Assembly: GCA_028876335.1 (NCBI GenBank)
Contig: JAGWSG010000041.1
Coordinates: 1 to 45,294 of the forward strand
Length of the DNA: 45,294 bases
Direction: 5' to 3'
Source of the DNA: Acidobacteriota bacterium
GTDB lineage: Bacteria > Acidobacteriota > Terriglobia > Terriglobales > Acidobacteriaceae
Shown here one piece after another: positions 1 through 9,798 of the stretch. The notes under the pieces were generated by a model. The model was not told the origin of the DNA and searched no databases. It worked only from the letters and a program-made list of their open reading frames with translations. How positions within the stretch are numbered: the first letter of the stretch is position 1; every line of letters starts with the position of its first letter. A program made the translations under genes and the position numbers.

Positions 1-32
1 AAAAAAGGCCGGAGGGTTGCTCCGGCCTTTTT
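1..32 (-). terminator. Rho-independent terminator after rne/rng
   Basis: A perfect 10-bp stem (4-13 with 21-30, core GGCCGGA/TCCGGCC) with a 7-nt loop. Read on the minus strand it is followed by a T-run, and it lies about 20 nt past the stop codon of the ribonuclease gene. The plus-strand side also ends in T, so it may work in both directions. Confidence 0.85.
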
Positions 33-51
33 GTCGAGATGATCTGCGAAT

Positions 52-2883
52 TCAACCCTGAATATCGAACTGCTCGGGATGAAGACTGGGATCGCTTTTC
101 ACCAATAGATTCTTGCCGATCAACTCCTCGAAGTCATTGAGCCAGCGCGCGTTATTCGCCTTGAGGGTCTTAACTGTATCAGGATGCACACGAAGGAGCA
201 CATCGGTTCCATCGAAGTGCTTCCGCATCTTGCGCATTTCAACGTAGATCTCATTGCAGACCGTTACCGGGCTCTTGACCATGCCTGTTGACTGGCAGAC
301 TGGGCACTGCACGGACAGCGTGCGCTCGAGCGATTGCTTGACGCGCTTGCGTGTGATGGCCACCAATCCAAAATCGTTGAACTGGAGAACCTTCGTTGGC
401 GCGCGGTCACTCTTCAATGCTTCTTCCAGTGCGGCCATCACCTTGTGGCGATTCTTGCGCTCGTCCATGTCAATGAAGTCGATGATGATAATTCCGCCGA
501 GGTCGCGCAGCCGAATCTGGCGGACAATTTCCGGAACCGCATCGAGGTTGGTTTTGACGATGGTGTCTTCAAGCCGCGCAGATTTGCCGACGTATTTACC
601 GGTGTTGATGTCGATGGCAACCAGGGCTTCTGTCTGGTTGATGACGATGGAGCCGCCTGACTTGAGCCATACCTTGGAGCGCAGCGCCTTCGAGATTTCG
701 TCCTGAATGCCGAAGTGTTCGAAGAGCGGTGTTTCCTTGGTGTACAGCTTGACGCGGCGCACCAGCGATGGAGAGAAGCGGTTGAGGAAGCGCACGATGC
801 GCTCGTAGTTGGCTTCAGAGTCGACCCAGATGTTGGAGAAGTTGGCGCTTACCTGGTCACGCAGAATGCGCTCGATGAGCGAGAGATCGTGATAGATAAG
901 GGCAGGTGACTTGGAATTGTCGGAACGTTCCTTGATCTCGTTCCAAAGATGAATCAGGAAGCGCAGATCAGCGCGGAGTTCTTCTTCTGAAGCTCCTTCA
1001 GCTGCTGTGCGGACGATGAAACCGCCGGAGGATTCTCCGCGCTCGTGGATGAGGATGCGCTTAAGGCGATGGCGCTCTTCGTCGGAAGCGATCTTACGGC
1101 TCACGCCCACGTGCGACACGGTGGGCATGAAGACCAGAAAGCGTCCGGGAAGCGCGATGTGGGAGGTGATGCGCGCTCCCTTCTTGGCTATAGGTTCCTT
1201 GGCAATCTGTACAAGGATTTCCTGGCCAGGTTTCAACAAATCGCTGATGATCGGCAGGTCTGAAGTCTGTGCGCTCCTACGCGAGGGGCCACGGCGTCCG
1301 CGTTCTCCACGTTCTCCGCGTTCACCACGTCCGCCACGGCGGCCACGTCCAACGCGATCGCGGCGGTTCCGCTTCTGACCGTCAGGTGAAGCCTCAGAGT
1401 CATCTTCTGCGGACTCGTCTTCTTCATCTTCTTCACCGCCCTTGTTGTCCATCTCGAGTTCAATCTTGTGATCGAGCTGAGCTTCCTGGAGCATCTCACC
1501 CAGTTCGCCCGAGCGGATCTGGGCTTGAAGAGTCTCTTCCTCATATTCATCGAGGTCGTGCTCTTCGAGCTTTCTGCTCAGGGCATGCTGGTGTGCTTCG
1601 TATTCTTCGCCTTCAATGACTTCTTCTTCCACGAGGCCTGAACCAGGTGCGTAGGAAGATGCGCGTGCGGCGCGGTGTTCCTCAGCAGCATTGCTCGTCG
1701 ATGACTCTGATGTGTCGTCGCCGGACTTTTTCTTTCCGCCAAAACCGAAGAGGCGGAAGCCACTGGGGGGAAGTGGATCGACGCGATGCGATGCCTCAGC
1801 ATCGGGTGCAATTTCGGTTTCCTCCACCTCATCGGCTACAGCAGCAACGCTTGTCTCCGCGGTGTGCAGGGAATGCTCCGCGATTGGCTCGGCTTCCTCA
1901 GCGATCGTGGGTACCGGATCTTGCAGTTTCTCTTCAAATTCCTCTGGTTCCAGTTCCGACTTAAGCTCGGGAATCATGGACTCTTCTTCGAGCTCATCAA
2001 AATCGATTTCTTCATCCGTGTGCACGAGGTCGAAGGAGGCTTCGTGTGTCTTCTCAGCTTCGGTGTGTGCTTCGGTGGCGGGTTCAGCTGTGCGTTCACG
2101 ATGCCGGGAGATCGACTCACCAGGCAGCAGGCCGGAGCCGTCCCACTCTAAAGGTACTTCAATCAAAGTGGAGGGGCGCGAAGTTACAGCAGGCTTGGCC
2201 GGTGCTGCGGATTTTGGAACGGTCTCAACAGGCGTTCCGCCATAGCGGGAGAGCGACTCACCGGGCAGAAGAAAGGGCGCGGAAGAGTGCTCTTTCGCGC
2301 GCGTCGGAACAGTCTCCGACACGACGAACGATTGCGATTCGACGACGGCGACGCTGGATTCTTCAGAAGGTTGTTCCGGCGCTTCGGAGGTTCCCTGAGA
2401 CGGAGGATTAGTTGCGCGGCCGCCACGGCGACGCCTGCGTCCACGCCACTTCTTTGCGCCGGCCTCGCCGGTCTCTTCGCTGCCGGCACTGCTGTCATCG
2501 GCCGGGGTTGCGGCCACTGCCGCGGTTGATTCCTGAACATTTGCCGGCTCTTCGGAGCGGCTATTGCGCTCGCCGCCTCTGCGGATTTCGCGAGGCGCCT
2601 GGATTCCGCCGCTTACGGCGGCTTTCTCCAATTCATCGGAGTCTTCCTGGTCTTCCAGTTCGAGGAAGTCTGTGACATACAGGAAGGCGTCGCGTTCAAG
2701 TCCTATATCGACAAATGCCGACTGCATGCCGGGGAGTACCCGGGTTACGCGACCGTTATACACGGATCCAGCGAGGGTATATTCGTTTTCGCGTTCGTAG
2801 TAGATTTCCGCGAGTTGATCGTCTTCTAAAATTGCCAGCCGCGTTTCATGCGGCGTGGAGGAAATGCAAATCTCTTTTGCCAT
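52..2883 (-). CDS. rne: Ribonuclease E/G with large disordered insertion in the S1 domain
   Basis: Endoribonuclease for single-stranded RNA, acting in mRNA decay and rRNA/tRNA processing (Rne/Rng family). I start at the ATG at 2883 (protein MAKEICIS...), which has GGAAAGG just upstream, giving 943 aa. The S1 domain begins at the N-terminus, is broken near residue 80, and resumes near residue 540. The roughly 455 residues between are acidic and Ser/Pro/Ala-rich, with two Arg-rich patches (RGRRRRRGGR; repeated RGE/RGG triplets). The catalytic half is intact: DINTG (Asp about 758), the DFIDM motif (Asp about 802) and the CPxC zinc-link (Cys 860 and 863). E. coli RNase E carries its disordered scaffold at the C-terminus; here the protein ends soon after the small domain, so the insert may serve that role. 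It is the last gene of the mre-rod cluster. The choice between names rne and rng is not certain. Confidence 0.93.
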   Translation of the reverse strand: MAKEICISSTPHETRLAILEDDQLAEIYYERENEYTLAGSVYNGRVTRVLPGMQSAFVDIGLERDAFLYVTDFLELEDQEDSDELEKAAVSGGIQAPREIRRGGERNSRSEEPANVQESTAAVAATPADDSSAGSEETGEAGAKKWRGRRRRRGGRATNPPSQGTSEAPEQPSEESSVAVVESQSFVVSETVPTRAKEHSSAPFLLPGESLSRYGGTPVETVPKSAAPAKPAVTSRPSTLIEVPLEWDGSGLLPGESISRHRERTAEPATEAHTEAEKTHEASFDLVHTDEEIDFDELEEESMIPELKSELEPEEFEEKLQDPVPTIAEEAEPIAEHSLHTAETSVAAVADEVEETEIAPDAEASHRVDPLPPSGFRLFGFGGKKKSGDDTSESSTSNAAEEHRAARASSYAPGSGLVEEEVIEGEEYEAHQHALSRKLEEHDLDEYEEETLQAQIRSGELGEMLQEAQLDHKIELEMDNKGGEEDEEDESAEDDSEASPDGQKRNRRDRVGRGRRGGRGERGERGERGRRGPSRRSAQTSDLPIISDLLKPGQEILVQIAKEPIAKKGARITSHIALPGRFLVFMPTVSHVGVSRKIASDEERHRLKRILIHERGESSGGFIVRTAAEGASEEELRADLRFLIHLWNEIKERSDNSKSPALIYHDLSLIERILRDQVSANFSNIWVDSEANYERIVRFLNRFSPSLVRRVKLYTKETPLFEHFGIQDEISKALRSKVWLKSGGSIVINQTEALVAIDINTGKYVGKSARLEDTIVKTNLDAVPEIVRQIRLRDLGGIIIIDFIDMDERKNRHKVMAALEEALKSDRAPTKVLQFNDFGLVAITRKRVKQSLERTLSVQCPVCQSTGMVKSPVTVCNEIYVEMRKMRKHFDGTDVLLRVHPDTVKTLKANNARWLNDFEELIGKNLLVKSDPSLHPEQFDIQG
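1301..1354 (-). repeat. Degenerate 9-bp tandem repeat encoding RGE/RGG triplets
   Basis: About six copies of a 9-bp unit of the form CGTTCTCCA (plus strand) lie in a row inside the ribonuclease gene. On the coding strand they give Arg-Gly-Glu and Arg-Gly-Gly triplets of an RG-rich patch that probably binds RNA. Later copies are diverged. Confidence 0.7.
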
Positions 2884-3292
2884 CGTACCTTTCCGCCCGG
2901 CGAATGAAATAAGCCGGGACTGGCGGCAAGGAGGCATGAATCAGCGCGGGAGCGGACGGGACGAGGAAGAGGGATGACCGTGGAGTTGCTGGTGTGTGCA
3001 GTGGCCTTACCTGGGCCGGCGCCTTCACGGGCGGACCGGGCGGGCAATTCTGCGTGACTAGCTTTTCGAAGTGGTAACCCAAGAACAGAGAGTTTGTGGC
3101 CATACTGACCGGCGAAACCGGTGGGGCCGTTGGACCGCCAGCCGGCGCATTGAACTGCTGCGCACCGGAGGAAATTTCTCCCTCCACTTGGGCGCGCTCT
3201 TTGCGCTCTGCGGGCTGCTGGCGGAACCAGCTCCAGACTCGACCTAACCAAGTCGCCAATCTGGGCTGGCTATCCCGTCTCTGCGTGCTCAT
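2846..3292 (-). CDS. Possible small hypothetical protein between rodA and rne (or rne leader)
   Basis: An open frame of 148 codons from an ATG at 3292, with ACAAGG 5-10 nt upstream, running 38 nt into the ribonuclease gene. The product is Pro- and Arg-rich (MSTQRRDSQPRL at the start) and matches nothing I recognise. Its last third reads like out-of-frame sequence overlapping the rne start, which weakens the case. The alternative is that 2884-3413 is a long untranslated leader of the ribonuclease mRNA; long leaders are known for E. coli rne, where they carry autoregulation. Confidence 0.3.
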   Translation of the reverse strand: MSTQRRDSQPRLATWLGRVWSWFRQQPAERKERAQVEGEISSGAQQFNAPAGGPTAPPVSPVSMATNSLFLGYHFEKLVTQNCPPGPPVKAPAQVRPLHTPATPRSSLFLVPSAPALIHASLPPVPAYFIRRAERYDGKRDLHFLHAA

Positions 3293-3413
3293 ACAACCTT
3301 GTCCTGCCGAACGCGATTCCTGCGAACCTGCCGGCCTGAAACTATCTTTTGAAATTCCTTTGCCTGCGGGCCGCGGTTTGCGGCAGCGCAAGCGTACAAA
3401 CCATTCAAAATGT

Positions 3414-4526
3414 TTAGTTTACGAACCTGCGCATGCGCACATTCATCGCCACACCGAGCGCCAGGAAGGTAAACAGCACCGAAGATCCTCCGTAACTCAT
3501 TAACGGTAAAGGGATTCCGGTGACGGGCATAAACCCGATGACCATGCCCACGTTGACCGCAATCTGAAAGGTCAACACAGCCACGACACCCATAATAATC
3601 AGGGAGCCGGACAGGTCTGCGGCTGTCTGTGCGTTCTGAATCAAACGCATCAATATGGAGAAGTATAGCAGTAGCACAAGTACTGCGCCGACAAATCCGT
3701 GTTCCTCGCTGAATGCGGCGAAGATGAAGTCAGCGTGCGGGATAGGGAGGAATGCACCTTGAGTCTGCGTCCCCTTTTCGGCGCCCTTTCCCCAGATGCC
3801 GCCCGAGCCGACGGCAATCTTCGATTGAAGAATCTGGTAGCCCGATCCGCGGGGATCGTCCTCTGGGCTAATGAAGGAGGTTAGGCGCGCCTTCTGGTAG
3901 GGCTTGAGCAGTTTGCCGCTAGTCCACACACCGGCGATGAGGGCAATTCCCGCCAGGGAAAGGATCAGCGCCTGTCTGAGGTTGATGCCCCCGAGGAAGA
4001 GCCCTGCAACCAGAATCGGCGTATATGTGAGTGATGTTCCGAGATCCGGCTGTTTTAGAACCAGGGCCATTGGGATGCAGACCAGGGCGAAAGCCTTGAA
4101 GATATCTGGCCAGGTAAGGCGACGCGCGCCTAGATTGGCAAAGTACCGCGCCACGGCAAGAATCAGCACTAGTTTGAGCCACTCAGAAGGCTGAAACTGC
4201 ATGGGACCGAGGCGGATCCAGCGGCGGGCTCCGAGCGCCTTGTGGCCGATACCGGGCACAAGCACTGCCATCAGAGCCATAAGGAAGAAGCCATAAATCC
4301 AGGGAACGAAGTCGATGAGCTTGTGGTAATCGATGCGCGAGAAGATGAGCATCGCAACCAGACCGCTGCCAATCCACAGGATCTGTTTGGTATGAAAGCC
4401 CTGGTACTTGGTGTGTAGCGTGGCGGAGTAGATTTCAAACACAGAAATGGTGCAGAGCAGCATGACCATGGCCAGCAGGCCCCAATCGAAATCACGAAAA
4501 CTCAGGAACCGGCGCATCGCGGTCAT
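3414..4526 (-). CDS. rodA: Rod-shape peptidoglycan glycosyltransferase RodA (SEDS family)
   Basis: Polymerises lipid II into glycan strands during lateral wall growth, working with the transpeptidase PBP2 in the Rod complex of the inner membrane. The 370-aa protein has about ten hydrophobic segments and typical SEDS motifs: GARRWI in the first third, the loop with SGYQILQSKIAVGSGG, and the C-terminal LPLMSYGGSS. Its ATG overlaps the stop of the PBP2 gene as ATGA, so the two are translationally coupled. RodA is favoured over FtsW because of the immediate mrdA/mreBCD context; no cell-division genes are in view. It is followed by about 530 bp with no confident gene, then by rne. Confidence 0.95.
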   Translation of the reverse strand: MTAMRRFLSFRDFDWGLLAMVMLLCTISVFEIYSATLHTKYQGFHTKQILWIGSGLVAMLIFSRIDYHKLIDFVPWIYGFFLMALMAVLVPGIGHKALGARRWIRLGPMQFQPSEWLKLVLILAVARYFANLGARRLTWPDIFKAFALVCIPMALVLKQPDLGTSLTYTPILVAGLFLGGINLRQALILSLAGIALIAGVWTSGKLLKPYQKARLTSFISPEDDPRGSGYQILQSKIAVGSGGIWGKGAEKGTQTQGAFLPIPHADFIFAAFSEEHGFVGAVLVLLLYFSILMRLIQNAQTAADLSGSLIIMGVVAVLTFQIAVNVGMVIGFMPVTGIPLPLMSYGGSSVLFTFLALGVAMNVRMRRFVN

Positions 4527-6604
4527 GGCTTTTTCCAGGGAAGGCCGGTAACCGAGGCTCCCAGCTCTTTGGTTGCGGCCTGGGAGGCAGTTGCAGCGAG
4601 ATTGCGGTGCTTCTCCTCGGCGAGCCGTGGTTCAGACATGCTTCCGTCATTGGGGTTCACGAAGAAGTGTCCACCGCTGAGCTTCGCGTCCACATTACCT
4701 GATTTGCCTGCTTCGGGGGTGGACCAGACAGCACCGACTTCAACGGGTTTTGTGTCCACCGTCTGGCTGGGTTGCAGGTTGTGCGCGAGTCGACGCTGCT
4801 TCTCTACGTAGGCTGCAACAACCTTGGCGCCTATGCGCGCGGGGTAGTAGCTGAATGCACCATTCTGCCAGAGAACAGCGACTACAAGCTCCGGATTGCG
4901 GCGTGGGGTGACGCCGACAAACCAGACATTGGGCAGAAATCGCTTTTCTTTTGTTTCGCGTCCTGACGAGTCATGGCCTACCAACTGGGCGGTTCCTGTT
5001 TTACCAGCCAGGTCAATGCCATCCAGGTGCGCAGAGCTCGCTGTGTGAAATTCTCCAGGCTGAGTTACCTCTGCCATGCCGTTCGTGATGGTGATCCAGT
5101 TGTCAGGGTCGATGGGGATGTACTTATCTCCAGAACCCGGATAAGTTTCATCGATGTACTGGCGATAACTCTGCGGCAGCTGATCCTGAAAGACCACATG
5201 CGGCCGCACGAGGTGGCCTCCTGAGGCGATGCCACCGATATAACGCGCCAACTGCAGAGGAGTGGCCTGAACGGCCCCCTGACCGATGGAGACTGAAATG
5301 GTTTCACCCGGATACCACTTGCGGTGGAAGTACTTCATTGCCCATTCCGGCGAGGGCATCAAACCGGTCTGCTCACTGGGCAGATCAATTCCTGTCTTCT
5401 GTCCAAAACCAAATTCCTTGGCATACTTGGCAATGCGTTCGATGCCAAGCTTATCTCCGAGCGTGTAATAAAACGTATCGCACGAATATGGGATGGCGTT
5501 GTTAATGTCCACTTCGCCATGCCGTCTATCGCAGCCAAAGAAGTGACCGTAGAACTCCTTGCCGCCGTTGCAATAGACATGCAGGTTCTGCGCGATGCCC
5601 TCCTGCAAGCCGGCGACCGACATGAGGATCTTGAACGTGGAACCGGGAGCAAGCTGCGCCTGAATTGCCTTGTTCATCAAGGGATGATCCGGATCGGTGA
5701 CGAGCTTGTTCCAATCGGAACGTCCAATGCGCACAGAGAATGCGTTGGGGTCGAAGCTGGGTCGCGAGACCATGGCGAGAATATCGCCGTTGCGCGGATC
5801 CATGGCGACGATTGCCCCGTTGCGGTCGCCGAGCGCCAATTCAGCAGCGCGTTGCAGGTCGTTATCGATGGTGAGACGAAGGTCCTTGCCGGGAATGGCG
5901 TGCTGTATGCCGAGATAGCCGACTTCGCGTCCATGACTGTCCACAATAACGTCACGTGAGCCATCCTGGCCGCGCAGGATCTGATCGTAGGACTCCTCAA
6001 CGCCCGCTTTGCCGACCACATCGCCGGGTTCATAGTAGGCGAAATGCGGATCATCCAGCATGGCTTCGCTTACTTCACCAACGTAGCCGATCAGATGCGC
6101 AGCATATCCGTCGCGCGGATAGAGACGTCGTTCTTCATCGATGGTTTCGAGTTCCGGCAGTTCATTGCGATGCGCGGCGATGAATGCCTGCTCGTCGGCC
6201 GTTATGTCCTGCTTGATGGGAATGGGCTGGTAGAGCGGTGCTGCGCGGTAATGCTTGATTGTGGCTTTGAGTTGATCGAGGTCAAGATGCAGTCCCTCGG
6301 CAATGCGGGGCAGGTCAGCATCGATGTTGTGGCCTTGTTCGCGAATGAGAAAGCAGGAGACGGAGGGGTAGTTGTCGACAATCAGCCTGTTTTCGCGGTC
6401 AAAGAGTTTGCCGCGCGGGGCAAGAATCGGTACTTTTCTGACGCGATTCTGTTCGGCCAGGACGCGGAAATTGTCCGCACCGAGTACCTGGAGCCGCCAC
6501 AGCCCAGCTACCAGCACCAGCATCATGGCGAAAATGGAGTACTGCACCGCCGACAGCTTGATGCCAGAGAGTTTTTCGCCGCGTGTGCCTTTATCCAGAA
6601 CCAT
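4523..6604 (-). CDS. mrdA: Penicillin-binding protein 2 (transpeptidase, elongation-specific)
   Basis: Cross-links peptide stems of new peptidoglycan; partner of RodA. The 693-aa protein has one N-terminal membrane anchor (about residues 18-40), a PBP dimerisation domain (APRGKLFDR near 62-70), and a transpeptidase domain with the active-site serine in STFK (residues 322-325), the second motif SCD in IPYSCDTFYY, and the KTGT box. The C-terminal ~75 residues after the KTG region are low-complexity and not part of the conserved fold. The gene sits 71 bp after mreD and overlaps rodA by 4 bp. It is a target of beta-lactams as a family, but nothing here suggests resistance. Confidence 0.95.
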   Translation of the reverse strand: MVLDKGTRGEKLSGIKLSAVQYSIFAMMLVLVAGLWRLQVLGADNFRVLAEQNRVRKVPILAPRGKLFDRENRLIVDNYPSVSCFLIREQGHNIDADLPRIAEGLHLDLDQLKATIKHYRAAPLYQPIPIKQDITADEQAFIAAHRNELPELETIDEERRLYPRDGYAAHLIGYVGEVSEAMLDDPHFAYYEPGDVVGKAGVEESYDQILRGQDGSRDVIVDSHGREVGYLGIQHAIPGKDLRLTIDNDLQRAAELALGDRNGAIVAMDPRNGDILAMVSRPSFDPNAFSVRIGRSDWNKLVTDPDHPLMNKAIQAQLAPGSTFKILMSVAGLQEGIAQNLHVYCNGGKEFYGHFFGCDRRHGEVDINNAIPYSCDTFYYTLGDKLGIERIAKYAKEFGFGQKTGIDLPSEQTGLMPSPEWAMKYFHRKWYPGETISVSIGQGAVQATPLQLARYIGGIASGGHLVRPHVVFQDQLPQSYRQYIDETYPGSGDKYIPIDPDNWITITNGMAEVTQPGEFHTASSAHLDGIDLAGKTGTAQLVGHDSSGRETKEKRFLPNVWFVGVTPRRNPELVVAVLWQNGAFSYYPARIGAKVVAAYVEKQRRLAHNLQPSQTVDTKPVEVGAVWSTPEAGKSGNVDAKLSGGHFFVNPNDGSMSEPRLAEEKHRNLAATASQAATKELGASVTGLPWKKP

Positions 6605-6675
6605 CCACTTCCAACTTCAGAATACTGTGTTTTGTTGTGCGCGCCGGTATGGGCGCAATTGTCACATTGGCAATA

Positions 6676-7200
6676 TCAATCCCGAATCTTTAATCGGTCG
6701 AGTGCTGGGAACAGGAGTATTGCGATGGCCGCATTGCCCACGGCCTTCAACAGCTCGAAGATCCAGTTCCAATCGATCGCCAAACCCAATACGAGCTTGT
6801 AAACAAACAGGTACATCGCACTGGACAGGAGAGACAACAAAAACGTGAGCAAGAGCCTGATGGTGAAATTGTCGACATCAATGTGCACGCCGAGCGAGGC
6901 TGCAAGATAACCGACCAGAGTTTTTGCCACACCATTGATGCCGATGGGGCGGTGTGTCAGCGCATCTTCAAACAGGCCCAGAGCGCAGCCCATGAGCGCA
7001 CCTTGCGCCGGACTGCGCCGGCTTAGCGAGAAGTAGACCGTTACCACTAAAGGAAGATCGAACCAGGCAAATCGTTCCGTAACAAGACGGGGCAGCCAGG
7101 CTTGTAAGACCAGGGCCAGTAGCGGAACAAGCGCGTACACGAGTATGGGGAAATGGTGAATCTCCATTTCGCGGCGCGAGTTGGTGGAGAGAACGGCCAC
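6676..7200 (-). CDS. mreD: Rod-shape-determining membrane protein MreD
   Basis: Inner-membrane partner of MreC in the Rod complex. The 174-aa protein is nearly all hydrophobic, with about five or six predicted membrane segments, as usual for MreD (about 160-180 aa). Sequence conservation in this family is low, so the call rests on size, topology and its place 2 bp after mreC and before mrdA. A second Met at residue 12 (MEIHHFP) could also be the start. Confidence 0.9.
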   Translation of the reverse strand: MAVLSTNSRREMEIHHFPILVYALVPLLALVLQAWLPRLVTERFAWFDLPLVVTVYFSLSRRSPAQGALMGCALGLFEDALTHRPIGINGVAKTLVGYLAASLGVHIDVDNFTIRLLLTFLLSLLSSAMYLFVYKLVLGLAIDWNWIFELLKAVGNAAIAILLFPALDRLKIRD

Positions 7201-7202
7201 GG

Positions 7203-8372
7203 CTAGAGGTTCCCCTGTGGTTGTGGAGTGCCGGCAGGCGGCTGTGTACTATCTGGCTGCGCTGTTGACGGCGCGGCTGGAGGCGAGAACCGATCCGGCT
7301 TTATGGGAAGGGGTACATGGCTCATAGGATTCGGAGTCGATGTGTCATTCAAGGGCTGTTGATCGGCAGGTACATTTGGTTCGAGCAATCCTGGCAGACG
7401 CTCGGCCATAATCTCAGAAGCCTTACGCAGCGCCTGATCTGCGTCCGAGTCGGCTTGTGTGCTCTTTAATGCGTTACTTGTCGCCAGGTCCTGCAACTGG
7501 TCCGGAGGAAAGCGCGGCTCGATGGAGGTGATGACGAGTACTTCGTCAAGCCGGTTCAGATGAGCAGACGGCGTGACGATGACATCAATGAACCCATCCT
7601 GATTGGGATCCTGCATTACTTTCAGTACAGTTCCAACGGGCAGGCCTCGGGGGAAGATCTGGTCACCACCAGCGGTGAGGACGTGCTCACCGGGCTTGAT
7701 TCGCTGATCCGCAAGAATGCCCACAATCTGCGGCTGACCTTGTGCATTGCCACGCAGAATACCGCGGATACGGGTGGTTTCCAGAATCACTCCGGCACCG
7801 CTGGACTGGTCATTGATGGCGAGAACCTGCGCGGAGCCGGGGAAGACATCGCGCACCTTGCCGACAATACCCATGGGGGTGATGACCGCCATGTCCGGCT
7901 TCAGTCCTGCGTTGCTTCCCTTGTCGATGGTGAAGACGTGCGAGTGGTCGCTGCCGCTTGAGCCGATAATCTGCGCAGCCACGGTTTTGTATATGTAGCG
8001 TTCCTGGAAGCCGAGAAGAGCCTGAAGGCGTTCTCCCTGACGGGCGTCTTCAAGCAGGGCCGCCTGCTCAAGCCGCATCCTATCCAACGTTTTCTTGAGC
8101 TGCTCATTCTGCGAGCGGACATTGCGCAGGTCGAAGTAGTTCTGCCATATGCCGACCACGCCATCTTTAGCGGAGTGAATCGCTTTTTCCGGTGGCGCAA
8201 CAAGCGCATACGCCCAAAGGCGAATCAAGCGAACTCCACCACTGTCTTTGGGATCCAGCGAATTAAGGCCGTTGTCCGTTCGCCTGACCTGCATGGCAAG
8301 GCCCACGATCTGCGCTGCCAGCAGGACCAGCAGCACGATCAAGTTCCGGTAACGAACGAAGAAGGATTCCAT
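7203..8372 (-). CDS. mreC: Rod-shape-determining protein MreC
   Basis: Periplasmic scaffold of the elongation machinery, thought to activate PBP2. I start at the ATG at 8372 (MESFFVRYRNL...), which leaves the membrane anchor close to the N-terminus as in other MreC proteins; an ATG at 8408 would add 12 residues, and neither has a good ribosome-binding site. The protein is 389 aa: an anchor at about 9-28, a coiled coil in the first third (LEDARQGERLQALL region), and the two-lobed beta domain (VITPMGIVGKV, GLPVGTVLKV). The last ~60 residues are Pro-rich and disordered, longer than in model MreC proteins. It follows mreB after 151 bp. Confidence 0.93.
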   Translation of the reverse strand: MESFFVRYRNLIVLLVLLAAQIVGLAMQVRRTDNGLNSLDPKDSGGVRLIRLWAYALVAPPEKAIHSAKDGVVGIWQNYFDLRNVRSQNEQLKKTLDRMRLEQAALLEDARQGERLQALLGFQERYIYKTVAAQIIGSSGSDHSHVFTIDKGSNAGLKPDMAVITPMGIVGKVRDVFPGSAQVLAINDQSSGAGVILETTRIRGILRGNAQGQPQIVGILADQRIKPGEHVLTAGGDQIFPRGLPVGTVLKVMQDPNQDGFIDVIVTPSAHLNRLDEVLVITSIEPRFPPDQLQDLATSNALKSTQADSDADQALRKASEIMAERLPGLLEPNVPADQQPLNDTSTPNPMSHVPLPIKPDRFSPPAAPSTAQPDSTQPPAGTPQPQGNL

Positions 8373-8523
8373 TGTGAAGCCAGGACTCAGGGAAGAGGAA
8401 AAAGGCATCAGGGAGAGGTGGAATTGTGACTACAGTTGAATTGATTTCGACTGCTTCCATGAAATTCCCGACGAGTTTACAGCGCCGGCTGTTCCCTAAT
8501 TCCTACTCCTTGCTCCCCTGTTT

Positions 8524-9600
<1,077 letters not shown>

Positions 9601-9615
9601 CTACCTCAAAACAGT

Positions 9616-9621
9616 ATTGTA
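9616..9621 (-). promoter_or_regulatory. Candidate -10 box for the mreB operon
   Basis: TACAAT on the minus strand, 27 nt upstream of the mreB ATG at 9588, giving a leader of about 20 nt. No clear -35 box lies at 16-18 bp, so this is a weak call based on the -10 match and position alone. Confidence 0.3.
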
Positions 9622-9798
9622 CGGCCAAGCACTCGCACAGGCGTGAAATGGGAGCTTTGCGCACTTTTGGTAACTGTGTGGCTCGGCAGACCCCAAACGG
9701 TACGGCTGACTCTGCGGTACACTCAGGGGTTGCGCGGGTCATTTTCGGGCCCCTTAAGAGAAGCCAAAACGGACATCCCCCCTTCCTGAGGATAAACA

